Assembly: GCA_963607765.1 (NCBI GenBank)
Contig: CAVDDT010000006.1
Location: forward strand, 1 to 25,480
Direction: 5' to 3'
Length of the DNA stretch: 25,480 bases
Source of the DNA: Colivicinus sp963607765
GTDB lineage: Bacteria; Bacillota_I; Bacilli_A; Erysipelotrichales; Erysipelotrichaceae
In this document: positions 16,214 to 23,700 of the stretch, piece after piece
Layout: the number at the start of each line of letters is the position of its first letter
Position numbering within the stretch: the stretch's first letter is position 1
The notes under the pieces: generated by a model
The model's input: the letters and a program-made list of their open reading frames with translations, nothing else
What the model was told of the DNA's origin: nothing
Database searches by the model: none
Translations under genes and position numbers: made by a program

Positions 16214-18548
16214 TAAGTGAAGCAAGTACGTCTTTAATATTCTTTATATCAATCGGTTTACCAATATGGCCATTCATGCCAGCATTTAGGCAAGCTTTCT
16301 TATCTTCAGCAAAAGCATTTGCGGTCATCGCAATAATAGGAACCGATTTGGCATCATCTCTATTTAATTTGCGAATTGCCTTGGTTGAAGCAATGCCATC
16401 CATAACTGGCATCATCATATCCATGAAAATATAATCAAAATGATTAATATCAGATTTTTCAAATACTTCAAGAGCCTCTTTACCATCTCTTGCACATTCT
16501 ATGATCATGCCCTCTTCTTCTAAAATTACTTTTGCAATTTCCATGTTAAGCTCATTATCTTCAACAAGCAAAGCCTTTTTATTAGCTAAATCTAAATCCG
16601 TTTTAGTTTGAACGTCATCCTTCTTAATAGGATTATGATCTATTTTAAAAGGAATGATTAAAGTGATAGTGGTTCCTACTCCTTCAACACTTTGAAGATT
16701 AATTGTACCGCCCATTAATTCAACAACTTCTTTAACAATTGAAAGTCCAAGACCAGTTCCTGAAAAAGAAGTAGTAGTTTCTTTTCCTTCTCTTGAGAAA
16801 GGCTCAAAAGCATGTTTCTGGAATTCTTTAGACATACCAAGTCCTGTATCTTTGCATACAAATTCATAAGTGGCAGTATCTTCATCATAGTCTATTTCAT
16901 TACAAGACAGTCTAATTAAACCACCTTTTTGATTGTATTTAATCGAATTAGAACCAATATTCATAAGTGCTCTATTTAATAAAGTTGAACTGCCGATAAT
17001 ATTTTTATGAATTATATGGCTAGTGCTAGATCCACCTTCAAACTTAATGCCATATTCATTAGCATTTGACTCAACTATCGGAAGAATTCTGTTAAGCATT
17101 TCCACCAAATCAAATGGTTTATCATCAAGCTCTAGTGAACCAGATTCGAGTTTACTAATATCTAAGACATTATTAACAATATCTAAAAGGTAATCAATTG
17201 AATGATGAATTTTCTCATAGCATTCATCAACTTTTTCTTGATTTCCCTTATTAGTTTCAGCGATATGCAACATACCAACTATGCCATTTAAAGGAGTTCT
17301 AATATCATGAGACATTCTTCTTAAGAAATTAGTCTTAGATACATTAGCTTTTTTGGCTTCAATAGCTGAAGCCTTTAGCTTTTCTTGCAATTCAAGTTCA
17401 CGCTTCTTTTCATCAGTGAAATCTCTCGCACAATAAATAACATCGCTTACAGCACCGACTTCATTTCTCTTTTTAACAATAATACGAGCTTGAAACCATC
17501 TACCATTTCGACTTTTGTATTCTTTCATGATGGTGTTAACATTTTTTAAACGATATGCAAGTGTATCAAACTTTAGAAATTCTCTTATTTCTTCTTTATA
17601 TTCATCAGAAACAAAAACATCCAAAAGATCATCTAAAACATCATCAAAATCAGTTTTATCATGGGCGATATTTTCTATTGGACTTGGGCTTTCTATTATT
17701 TCAAAGCTATGGTCATTTAAATTAGCGGTAATGATTGTTGTATAAATTGTCGCTAAAGTATTGATAATTTCGGTATGTTTTCGCTCTCTAGCAAGTACTC
17801 TTTCAAGTCTTTGATAACTATCTAAAAGAGTTTGTTCATTCTGTTTTTTAACTTTACGGTACTTGTTGGTAAAAATAGTAGCTACACTAATTAGAAAAAT
17901 CAAAATCAAAATAGCAATAGCAGCAGATCTAATAAGAGACTTCTGATGTTCAGCAATAAAAGAATAAGTTGATTCCATATCTGTCTCGATGCATAAAGCA
18001 CCAAGAACATTATTGCTGTTAGGCTCATATATTGGATAACATGCAGTAAAAATATGTCCCCAATCAGTATCTACAATGTCGTTTGAATATACCGTTTCAC
18101 CATTCAAAGCTCTAGTGATATAAGGAATCATTTCTTCTTCAATCAAATCACCGGGATTTCTAAAATCTGTAGTATTTTGGCTTAGACCATCAACTAAATA
18201 AATAAGATTGCCATCGCTATCTTTTTTAGCAGTATAGAAATATCTTGTAGAGTTCATTGAGCGAACTTCATTTAAATGGGCTTGAAGATTTTGGTAAATA
18301 TCGCTGTCTTTATCCTCACTTGAATTTATTTCAGTAAAATCTTCAGTAGTAATAAAGCCAACAACACCCTCGTACATAGTATCAGTACGCGAAGTACTTT
18401 CTTTAATTGCATTATTTAATACACTATCGCTTAATGTTTTAGAAATTGATGCAGTGTATGAACAAACTAAAAAGATAGCTATTAAAATAACTAAGATAAC
18501 GCTTGATTTATTAGCTAAACTAAAATGAAATTTCTTTTTCTTTCCCAT
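16206..18548 (-). CDS. Membrane hybrid histidine kinase with Cache-like sensor
   Basis: 780 residues. A membrane helix (about 16-35), an extracellular domain (36-205) with Cache-style features such as YFYTAKKDSDGNL and a C-terminal VLGALCIETD strand, and a second helix (206-228) form the sensor. Coiled coil and PAS-like domain (about 255-385) follow. The phospho-His is in RMSHDIRTPLNG (His414). HATPase motifs are NIGSNSIKYN, DTGLGMS and GTGLGLSI. The C-terminal receiver (about 655-780) has VEDNELNM, phospho-Asp in FMDMMMPVMDG and IGKPID. Cache domains usually bind small extracellular ligands such as amino acids or carboxylates. It is monocistronic, with its own promoter. It shares the core with the two tandem kinases but is more distant. 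No partner HPt or response regulator is in the window. Confidence 0.93.
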   Translation of the reverse strand: MGKKKKFHFSLANKSSVILVILIAIFLVCSYTASISKTLSDSVLNNAIKESTSRTDTMYEGVVGFITTEDFTEINSSEDKDSDIYQNLQAHLNEVRSMNSTRYFYTAKKDSDGNLIYLVDGLSQNTTDFRNPGDLIEEEMIPYITRALNGETVYSNDIVDTDWGHIFTACYPIYEPNSNNVLGALCIETDMESTYSFIAEHQKSLIRSAAIAILILIFLISVATIFTNKYRKVKKQNEQTLLDSYQRLERVLARERKHTEIINTLATIYTTIITANLNDHSFEIIESPSPIENIAHDKTDFDDVLDDLLDVFVSDEYKEEIREFLKFDTLAYRLKNVNTIMKEYKSRNGRWFQARIIVKKRNEVGAVSDVIYCARDFTDEKKRELELQEKLKASAIEAKKANVSKTNFLRRMSHDIRTPLNGIVGMLHIAETNKGNQEKVDECYEKIHHSIDYLLDIVNNVLDISKLESGSLELDDKPFDLVEMLNRILPIVESNANEYGIKFEGGSSTSHIIHKNIIGSSTLLNRALMNIGSNSIKYNQKGGLIRLSCNEIDYDEDTATYEFVCKDTGLGMSKEFQKHAFEPFSREGKETTTSFSGTGLGLSIVKEVVELMGGTINLQSVEGVGTTITLIIPFKIDHNPIKKDDVQTKTDLDLANKKALLVEDNELNMEIAKVILEEEGMIIECARDGKEALEVFEKSDINHFDYIFMDMMMPVMDGIASTKAIRKLNRDDAKSVPIIAMTANAFAEDKKACLNAGMNGHIGKPIDIKNIKDVLASLKK

Positions 18549-18568
18549 AAATGCCCGAATATGTCTCT

Positions 18569-18574
18569 ATTATA
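18569..18574 (-). promoter_or_regulatory. -10 of the Cache-sensor kinase gene
   Basis: TATAAT on the minus strand, 20 bases before the ATG at 18548, in the only non-coding gap that could serve this gene. No strong -35 at normal spacing and no clear ribosome site (only a weak GGGC). Confidence 0.5.
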
Positions 18575-18610
18575 AACATTTTTATTAAATCTTTGATACA
18601 AACTATACAA

Positions 18611-18639
18611 AAAAATTCCTACAAATTGTAGGAATTTTT
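18611..18639. terminator. Strong terminator closing the TetR-led operon
   Basis: A perfect 12-bp stem, AAAAATTCCTAC (18611-18622) with GTAGGAATTTTT (18628-18639), and a five-base loop. It begins right after the TAG of the bilin-reductase-like gene on the minus strand and ends in a T run. It insulates the six-gene operon from the kinase gene downstream. Confidence 0.88.
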
Positions 18640-18640
18640 A

Positions 18641-19300
18641 CTATTTAGTTGCGAATAAAACTTCTCTAAAGAATCTTTCGGTAAACTCTTGACCTTTTTT
18701 CTTTTTAAAGACATTGGTACTAGGACCACCATGGCCAAGAAGGCCTTCAGTATATTCTCTAGCTTTAGCTATCTTCAAAGATTCATCACACGCCTTAGCA
18801 TCTTTACTTAATTCAAGATATTTTGCCAAATATTCTAATGAAATTTGTTCAAAATAGTCTTTAACTTTCTTGTTTTTTTTCTTAAAAGAAACTTTATCCA
18901 AATACAAGGAATCATACCATTGAGACTCGTATGGTTCATCGCTTACCTTGTTAAAACCTTTAACTAAATTAATCATCTTATCATTGATAGTATCTCTAAA
19001 TGTTTTATCAAGTAGTGTATCATATTGTTCAACAAGCAAAGTGTCATTGCCCATTGCGTTAATATAATCATATGAAAATAATGTCATATCTCTCTTGAAC
19101 GGATTAATCACTATAGTATCCATTTTCATAAGGCCAAACATTCCAGAACATTTCATAAGCGATACATTTCCAAAATCTTTAGCATCATATTTTTCAACAT
19201 TAAATTTCATAACGCCAACTTTGATATTCGCAAACTCACCAATATCTTGTTTTGTTAAAGGATAGTAATTATTTACTAAATCTAAATATTTATTTTCCAT
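18641..19300 (-). CDS. Bilin-reductase-like (FDBR/HY2 superfamily) protein, tentative
   Basis: 219 residues from ATG 19300; a longer TTG-started frame to 19324 runs into the preceding gene and is rejected. Seen: the stretch from Met60 to Ile80 (MDTIVINP ... LFSYDYI) resembles the core of phycocyanobilin:ferredoxin oxidoreductase PcyA, with Asp78 at the place of the catalytic Asp105. The C-terminal GQEFTERFFREVLFAT resembles PcyA's closing motif (GEAWAERYMSQVLFDV). The position of PcyA His88 falls on Asp61 or Thr62, and Glu76 is not kept. Length is near the FDBR norm of about 240. Known: these enzymes reduce open-chain tetrapyrroles using ferredoxin. The assignment is remote similarity by eye, so substrate and activity are inference. 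The ATG overlaps the DUF1295 gene's end by 11 bases; it is the last gene before the terminator. Confidence 0.5.
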   Translation of the reverse strand: MENKYLDLVNNYYPLTKQDIGEFANIKVGVMKFNVEKYDAKDFGNVSLMKCSGMFGLMKMDTIVINPFKRDMTLFSYDYINAMGNDTLLVEQYDTLLDKTFRDTINDKMINLVKGFNKVSDEPYESQWYDSLYLDKVSFKKKNKKVKDYFEQISLEYLAKYLELSKDAKACDESLKIAKAREYTEGLLGHGGPSTNVFKKKKGQEFTERFFREVLFATK

Positions 19301-20117
19301 TTTTCTTCTTAGCTTCTTCCTCAATCTTCTCCTTACTAGTCATATGATATAAAGGAATAAGAGGAATAATCAATGGCGTGTGATCAGCATAATCATTATA
19401 TTCTTTCTTATCGCCATAATGCTTGATGTGTCTTGTTTCAACTCTTTTGGCACCAGACATCATAACAATAACAATCAATACATATCCCAAAATAACAAGG
19501 ATCCATTGTTTGCCACTTACAGCACCAATTCCCGATAAAATAGAGCCTGTCCAAAATAAAATTTCACCAAAGTAATTAGGACATCTGCACATCTTATATA
19601 GCCCTTGCATAGCAGGCATATCAGGATTAATCTTTTTAGCCTCACCTTTTTGTTTATCAGCTAAAGCTTCAATAACAATTCCAATAGCACTAACAATAAT
19701 GCCAACAACTAGCCATATATTATTACTAGCACCATTTAATAATCTATAAATAGCACCAGAAGATTGACATGTATACATAGCTCCCATCATTAGCCACATA
19801 ATAATAGCTACAAAGAATGGAACCTTAGCATCGCCACCAACTTCAGCCATCTTTTTACGATAGCTTTCGTTCTTAAGTTCTCTTACTAAAAGGAAGCCAC
19901 CAAGTCTAATACCATATACCATAAATAAGATACATTGAATCAAGAATAAAAGATTAAATCCCTTTGTAAGAGAGACTATAAGCATAGTTAGGCCTATGCC
20001 TGCACTAGCTAAGCCATAGCCTACAGACATAAACCAAACAAATCTTTTAAAGCCAATTGAACAGCACACAAGTGCTACAACAAAAAATATCCAATATAAT
20101 TCAGGAAACATTTTCAT
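19290..20117 (-). CDS. DUF1295 membrane protein (steroid 5-alpha-reductase-like)
   Basis: 275 residues with about seven hydrophobic helices. The family signature lies near residues 175-190: GLYKMCRCPNYFGEILFW, the counterpart of the GLxxxxRHPNYxGE motif of DUF1295 and the steroid 5-alpha-reductase/ICMT-like fold, with Cys replacing the usual His. A C-terminal ETRHIKHYGDKKEYNDYADH completes the NADPH-site-like region. Homologues with known activity reduce double bonds in lipids or sterols, or methylate prenyl-cysteine; which applies here cannot be said. AGGTG is five bases before the ATG and lies in the stop of the preceding gene. It is fifth in the TetR-led operon. Confidence 0.85.
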   Translation of the reverse strand: MKMFPELYWIFFVVALVCCSIGFKRFVWFMSVGYGLASAGIGLTMLIVSLTKGFNLLFLIQCILFMVYGIRLGGFLLVRELKNESYRKKMAEVGGDAKVPFFVAIIMWLMMGAMYTCQSSGAIYRLLNGASNNIWLVVGIIVSAIGIVIEALADKQKGEAKKINPDMPAMQGLYKMCRCPNYFGEILFWTGSILSGIGAVSGKQWILVILGYVLIVIVMMSGAKRVETRHIKHYGDKKEYNDYADHTPLIIPLIPLYHMTSKEKIEEEAKKKNGK

Positions 20118-20125
20118 ATAATCAC

Positions 20126-20974
20126 CTAGAATTTTAATCCCTTAGCATAAATATCTTTAATATATTCTTTAAAACTAAGTTTGCCGGTTTGAACACTAGC
20201 AACCATATCTTCAGTCATTGTCCACTTGCCAAATTTAATAACACCTTTCTTCCATTTAGGAGAGAAGAATATAATCATATCAAATAAGAAAGGTGGAGCA
20301 TATTTAATTACAGGTTCTTTTCCTGCTGCTTCAAAAAACATATTAGCTATTTCTGTATAAGTATAAGTTTCTCTACCACCTACATCATATTCCTTATTGT
20401 CATCACACATATGTTCAACAATATAGTCAGCAAAATCAGTAGTATCAATTACATTACACTTAATCTCTGTCTTAGTTTTTAACAATGTAACTTCGCCCTT
20501 TTCAACCTTAGGTTGGAAGATATGAGCAGTATCATAGAAATATCCTGTAGGTCTAAAGATTGTGTAAGTAAGGCCAGACTTTCTTAATTCTTCTTCAAAC
20601 ATTGCCTTAGCATCAAGCATTGGAATATGTCTTCCCTTGTCTGCCTTTAATACTGAAACGTAAGCAAAATGCTTAACACCTGCTCTTTTAGCTTCATTTA
20701 ATAAATTCAAGTTAGCTTGATAGTCAATATCGTAGGCAGTAACTGTTTCGCTTGCCTTTGTTAGGCCAACAGTAGTAATAACAGCCTCAATTCCATCACA
20801 AACACCATTAAGTTTTTCAGTGTTAGTCATATCGATTTTCAAAGGAGTAACACCCTTTAAATCAGTTTCTTTAGTTACCATATCAGCAGCAATAACTTCA
20901 TGTCCCGCATTTACTAAAGATTTAAGAACATCACTTCCTAGATGTCCAAACGCACCAGCTAATAATACTTTCAT
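20126..20974 (-). CDS. NmrA/BciA-like NAD(P)-binding atypical SDR protein
   Basis: 282 residues. A Rossmann fold begins VLLAGAFGHLGSDVLKSL, the G-x-x-G-x-x-G pattern of atypical short-chain dehydrogenases. The later strand-helix VKHFAYVSVLKADKG and the segment LTYTIFRPTGYFYD are typical of the NmrA group. The classical YxxxK active site is not kept, as usual for that group. The RPTGYF segment and the following region, through CNVIDTTDFADYIVEH and the GG motif, read like the 8-vinyl chlorophyllide reductase BciA/DVR subgroup, but many NAD(P) proteins of unknown role share this. The C-terminus has a basic amphipathic stretch (SPKWKKGVIKFGKW). Fourth in the operon, ten bases after the membrane protein and eight before DUF1295. 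Confidence 0.85.
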   Translation of the reverse strand: MKVLLAGAFGHLGSDVLKSLVNAGHEVIAADMVTKETDLKGVTPLKIDMTNTEKLNGVCDGIEAVITTVGLTKASETVTAYDIDYQANLNLLNEAKRAGVKHFAYVSVLKADKGRHIPMLDAKAMFEEELRKSGLTYTIFRPTGYFYDTAHIFQPKVEKGEVTLLKTKTEIKCNVIDTTDFADYIVEHMCDDNKEYDVGGRETYTYTEIANMFFEAAGKEPVIKYAPPFLFDMIIFFSPKWKKGVIKFGKWTMTEDMVASVQTGKLSFKEYIKDIYAKGLKF

Positions 20975-20984
20975 TTTAATTTAA

Positions 20985-21599
20985 TTACCTTTCTATTTTA
21001 AATTCATTTAATCCATTCTTATCCAAAGTTTTAACACCAATATATAACGCCAATTGGCCAATAATATTTACACCCTCTGCTGCCCAATTCATATAATCAG
21101 CAGTAAAGTCTTTGCTAGATAAATAGCCCATCATCATAGAGAATATTGTACAAATCACAAAACAAATAACCAGTTTCTTCTTTTGCATCTTGCTTGCAAT
21201 AATTCCTAAAGAAATATTCATACCTAGAAGCCCCAGAACCATCAAAGAAACAAAAATCATCGTTCCTGAAAAAGCGACAGGTGCAACCGCTAAAGCTTTT
21301 TCTTTTTGTTTTAAGAACACCATGCAATATAAGGCAAATCCGGTCATCAAAAAGCCTATTGCTTGAAGCGGAAAGAAGATTGCATTAAGCCTTTCAAAAT
21401 CACATATATTGCCTGCATATAAAAGTTTATATAAAGCTTTTAATATTCCGGCCATAAAGACATCTATTGTGCCCGCACAAAATAATGCATAGCAACCTTT
21501 AGACATCTTATTATATAGATCCCTTTGTAGAATGAATATTGATAAGCCAAACAAAATAACTGGTATAAAATCCACCAGAGCCATTGGAATCGAAAACAT
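20985..21599 (-). CDS. Hypothetical membrane protein in redox operon, about six helices
   Basis: 204 residues, not recognised. Six hydrophobic stretches (about 6-24, 33-62, 72-97, 105-128, 138-160, 172-190) separated by short polar loops, and a polar tail GLNEFKIER. There is no signal peptide and no cofactor motif beyond a few Cys (about 37, 44, 65, 92, 146). An AGGT about six bases before the ATG is partly inside the stop of the flavin-reductase-like gene. Its position between that gene and the SDR gene, with eight- and ten-base gaps, shows it belongs to the operon. It might be a membrane anchor or substrate carrier for the enzymes; this is inference from context. Confidence 0.75.
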   Translation of the reverse strand: MFSIPMALVDFIPVILFGLSIFILQRDLYNKMSKGCYALFCAGTIDVFMAGILKALYKLLYAGNICDFERLNAIFFPLQAIGFLMTGFALYCMVFLKQKEKALAVAPVAFSGTMIFVSLMVLGLLGMNISLGIIASKMQKKKLVICFVICTIFSMMMGYLSSKDFTADYMNWAAEGVNIIGQLALYIGVKTLDKNGLNEFKIER

Positions 21600-21607
21600 A
21601 TAGTTAC

Positions 21608-22537
21608 CTACTTCTTGGCTTTTTCTTTTGCACGCTTATCATTGATGATAGCCATTTCTTTTTCGGTAATAAGTGTACAATTATTTTCTCTTGCCCAAGC
21701 AACACATCCCTTAAGTACTGTAGGAAGGAATACTCTTGGAACGTTTTGAATCATCTTTAAGGCATCATCAGTAAACTTAACCTTATCATCAGCTCTATCA
21801 GCAGCATATCTTACAGAATCTAGAGTTTGAGGTCTAATAGCTAATAGTTCAGGCCTCATTAAACTTCTTCTGCAATACCAGAAATTCTTTGAATCTCTAT
21901 AACCAAAATCAATTGGAACGTGAGGGAAATCAAATCTACCAACACCATTAATAATCGCATCAGCATATTTCTTCTTCATTAAAATCTTATCCACCTTTAA
22001 GATAAAATGTGCGCCAAACTTAGAAGTAATACCATTGAAATCATGATAAGGACCCTCATAACCAGATAATTGTCCTGGCTTATCATCTTGAGCATTATCT
22101 AATGTGTCAACCCATGTACATTCAATAGCTTGGAAACAATCAGAAACAATCATTGGTCTTTTATCATCAGGATTGTTTTCTTCAATTAAACTCTTTTCAA
22201 GTTTAAAGTTACACTTAGGCATCTTCTCTTCTGGTTTATCACCAGGCCAAGATAACTTAACACATTCCTTGAATGATTTTGGATCATCGTTAACAAAGTT
22301 AATAGCACATTTCTTAGTACGCAAGATGTTTTGGGCAGTGTTAGATGAATTACGACATTCAAGCAGCATTGCATAATAATCTTTGCCAGCAATATAGTAT
22401 GGTTGTACCAAAGAATATGGACCAAGAGTTGTACTTCCATCTTCACATAGTGTACTAATTACAACTGTTGGCATTGGGAAAAATAATGATGTTTGATAAA
22501 AATTATCAACAACTCGCAAATCTTCAAAACTACTCAT
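21608..22537 (-). CDS. Flavin-reductase-fold protein with PCP_red-like C-terminus
   Basis: 309 residues. The first ~200 residues fit the flavin reductase/flavoredoxin (FMN split-barrel) family: PTVVISTLCEDGSTTLGPYS and RNSSNTAQNILRTKKCAINF are its typical N-terminal strands, and the domain normally binds FMN. The last ~50 residues (about 255-305) form a separate helical segment, FTDDALKMIQNVPRVFLPTV then ARENNCTLITEKEM, that matches the shape of the PCP_red domain at the C-terminus of protochlorophyllide reductase subunit B (WTxEA..L..IP.FVR....E..A.E.G...IT). The fusion is an eye match, not a database hit. A strong AGGAGG lies five bases before the ATG, directly after the TetR stop. Second in the operon. 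Electron transfer to a partner reductase is plausible. Confidence 0.8.
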   Translation of the reverse strand: MSSFEDLRVVDNFYQTSLFFPMPTVVISTLCEDGSTTLGPYSLVQPYYIAGKDYYAMLLECRNSSNTAQNILRTKKCAINFVNDDPKSFKECVKLSWPGDKPEEKMPKCNFKLEKSLIEENNPDDKRPMIVSDCFQAIECTWVDTLDNAQDDKPGQLSGYEGPYHDFNGITSKFGAHFILKVDKILMKKKYADAIINGVGRFDFPHVPIDFGYRDSKNFWYCRRSLMRPELLAIRPQTLDSVRYAADRADDKVKFTDDALKMIQNVPRVFLPTVLKGCVAWARENNCTLITEKEMAIINDKRAKEKAKK

Positions 22538-22547
22538 AATGTCCTCC

Positions 22548-23069
22548 TTAGTTTAAAAGCTTTTCAACAAACGGTTTAATTGTTTCAAAAGATGCATCAT
22601 CTCTTATACCAGCAGATAGAATTATTTCACTTAAGAAAATACTTAAATTGTTAAAGTTTAAAATATTAAACTTTATAAATAATTTTTCAATTAAATCACT
22701 TAATTGTTTAATTAAAATTTGGTGTCTTTGATTAATTAAAACATAAGAACCACCATAATCTTTCCATGCCTTTTCATAGATTGATGTATATCTTTTAAGC
22801 ATCATAAAAATAGACTCGATACCACTTGTAACATCATTAACATTTTCAAGAATTGGAATCAGTTTACTTATTAGGCTACTCCAGTCTCCCCACATAATCT
22901 TAGCTACAAGGACATCTTTAGAAGAAAAGTAATTATAAATTGTTCCAGTCGCAATATTGCATTTAGAAGCTACTAAACGAAGAGTCATCTTTTCATAGCC
23001 TTCTTCAAGAAGTATTTTCTTTCCTACTTCCAATATTGTTCCCTCAACATTTTCAATAATCTTTGCCAT
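22548..23069 (-). CDS. TetR family transcriptional repressor
   Basis: 173 residues. The N-terminal helix-turn-helix (about 8-55) shows KKILLEEGYEKMTLRLVASK then ATGTIYNYFSSKDVL, the TetR core with the GTIYNYF recognition helix. The C-terminal ligand/dimer domain (60-173) is too variable to indicate a ligand. It is first in a six-gene operon and its own promoter overlaps a perfect palindrome, the normal arrangement for self-repression relieved by the substrate of the operon. AAAGGA is six bases before the ATG. The next gene starts ten bases after its stop. Confidence 0.92.
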   Translation of the reverse strand: MAKIIENVEGTILEVGKKILLEEGYEKMTLRLVASKCNIATGTIYNYFSSKDVLVAKIMWGDWSSLISKLIPILENVNDVTSGIESIFMMLKRYTSIYEKAWKDYGGSYVLINQRHQILIKQLSDLIEKLFIKFNILNFNNLSIFLSEIILSAGIRDDASFETIKPFVEKLLN

Positions 23070-23082
23070 CTTAAATCCTTTT

Positions 23083-23098
23083 TATGAACACGTTCATA
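23083..23098. promoter_or_regulatory. TetR-type operator palindrome
   Basis: TATGAAC-AC-GTTCATA is a perfect inverted repeat with seven-base arms. It begins 13 bases upstream of the TetR ATG and covers the expected transcription start (+1 to about +16), so binding would block initiation. Size and sequence style fit TetR operators. Assignment to the adjacent regulator is inferred. Confidence 0.82.
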
Positions 23099-23105
23099 TA
23101 ACTAT

Positions 23106-23133
23106 ATGATAATCTTTTCACATAAAATGTCAA
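23106..23133 (-). promoter_or_regulatory. Sigma-A-type promoter of the TetR operon
   Basis: On the minus strand, consensus -35 TTGACA (23128-23133) and -10 TATCAT (23106-23111, five of six) with a 16-base spacer. The start is expected near 23099, at the edge of the operator. Confidence 0.82.
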
Positions 23134-23156
23134 ACATTTCACAACTTAAATCAAAA

Positions 23157-23182
23157 AAAGATAATCATTCCTGATTATCTTT
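23157..23182. terminator. Hairpin terminator upstream of the TetR operon
   Basis: AAAGATAATCA (23157-23167) and TGATTATCTTT (23172-23182) pair perfectly over 11 bases with a TTCC loop. On the minus strand a run of seven T follows. It would stop transcription coming from the RibD-like gene and the remnant region before the TetR promoter. Confidence 0.8.
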
Positions 23183-23328
23183 GAGAAATATAAACAAAAA
23201 TAAATACATATAAATATTCCCTATTGGTGCTAGCAAACAACAAAATCTCGCTTTTATTAATATGCTTATAAGTTGTAACATTAGCCAACTTCCACACCAC
23301 AGAGAGCACACATTTCTTCAAATTATTT

Positions 23329-23511
23329 TTAAAAGTTAATATTTGAATAATTGACATGCATAAGGCAAGGAATAACAATGTCTTTATTGTAAGCATCTTT
23401 TTCAACTATATAATTTCCAAGTGAAGTTACATAAACTAGTGAAGAAGTAGTTAAATAGCCAAATACTCCTGTTCTATATTTGTGAACGTATTTATCGTCA
23501 TATAAAACTAT
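23329..23511 (-). pseudogene. Open frame without start: probable gene remnant
   Basis: A 60-codon open stretch on the minus strand, bounded by TAA on both sides and with no ATG, GTG or TTG at its head. It reads YDDKYVHKYRTGVFGYLTTS then SLVYVTSLGNYIVEKDAY, with mixed polar and hydrophobic residues more like a real protein than AT-rich noise. A different frame over 23175-23405 is also open (76 codons) with a hydrophobic start, and may be the continuation after a frameshift. Family not recognised. The 23183-23537 stretch around it holds no other supported feature. Confidence 0.35.
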
Positions 23512-23537
23512 TTATCGATATACCCCAAATAAGATAA

Positions 23538-23696
23538 TTATGCAAACAAATTAAGAATTAATAAAGCTATTATAGCTAAAGCATATAAGTTTCTATATAC
23601 ATTATCACTAACGCGGTTGAAAATAGCAATTTTCATAAGCTTAATAATACACGGATAATCGGTCTCTTCATCTATTCCTATGGAATTGTAATTCAT
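23538..23696 (-). CDS. 52-residue peptide with C-terminal membrane helix, possible
   Basis: ATG at 23696, four bases past the TAA of the RibD-like gene, to TAA at 23538. The product has a polar N-terminus (MNYNSIGIDEETDYP), a middle KLMKIAIFNRVSDN and a C-terminal hydrophobic helix YALAIIALLILNLFA, i.e. a tail-anchored layout. No ribosome site is seen, so translation would depend on coupling to the gene before it. It may be a truncated remnant, since the DNA just downstream looks decayed. No family recognised. Confidence 0.35.
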   Translation of the reverse strand: MNYNSIGIDEETDYPCIIKLMKIAIFNRVSDNVYRNLYALAIIALLILNLFA

Positions 23697-23700
23697 CGGC

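Noticed and set aside
18641..19324. Longer N-terminus (MRKKLRRK) for the bilin-reductase-like protein from a TTG at 19324
   Set aside because: It lies wholly in the preceding gene and has no ribosome site; the ATG at 19300 gives the natural start MENKY.
23300..23330. Short Cys pair (MCALCGVEVG) suggesting a DUF4428-type zinc finger remnant
   Set aside because: Only ten codons before a stop; too little to support.
23175..23405. 76-codon minus-strand frame with a hydrophobic start (MLTIKTLLFLALCMSIIQIL)
   Set aside because: Its first codon is TTG with no ribosome site, it overlaps a more protein-like frame, and its last codons run into the terminator stem. Treated as part of a remnant region.
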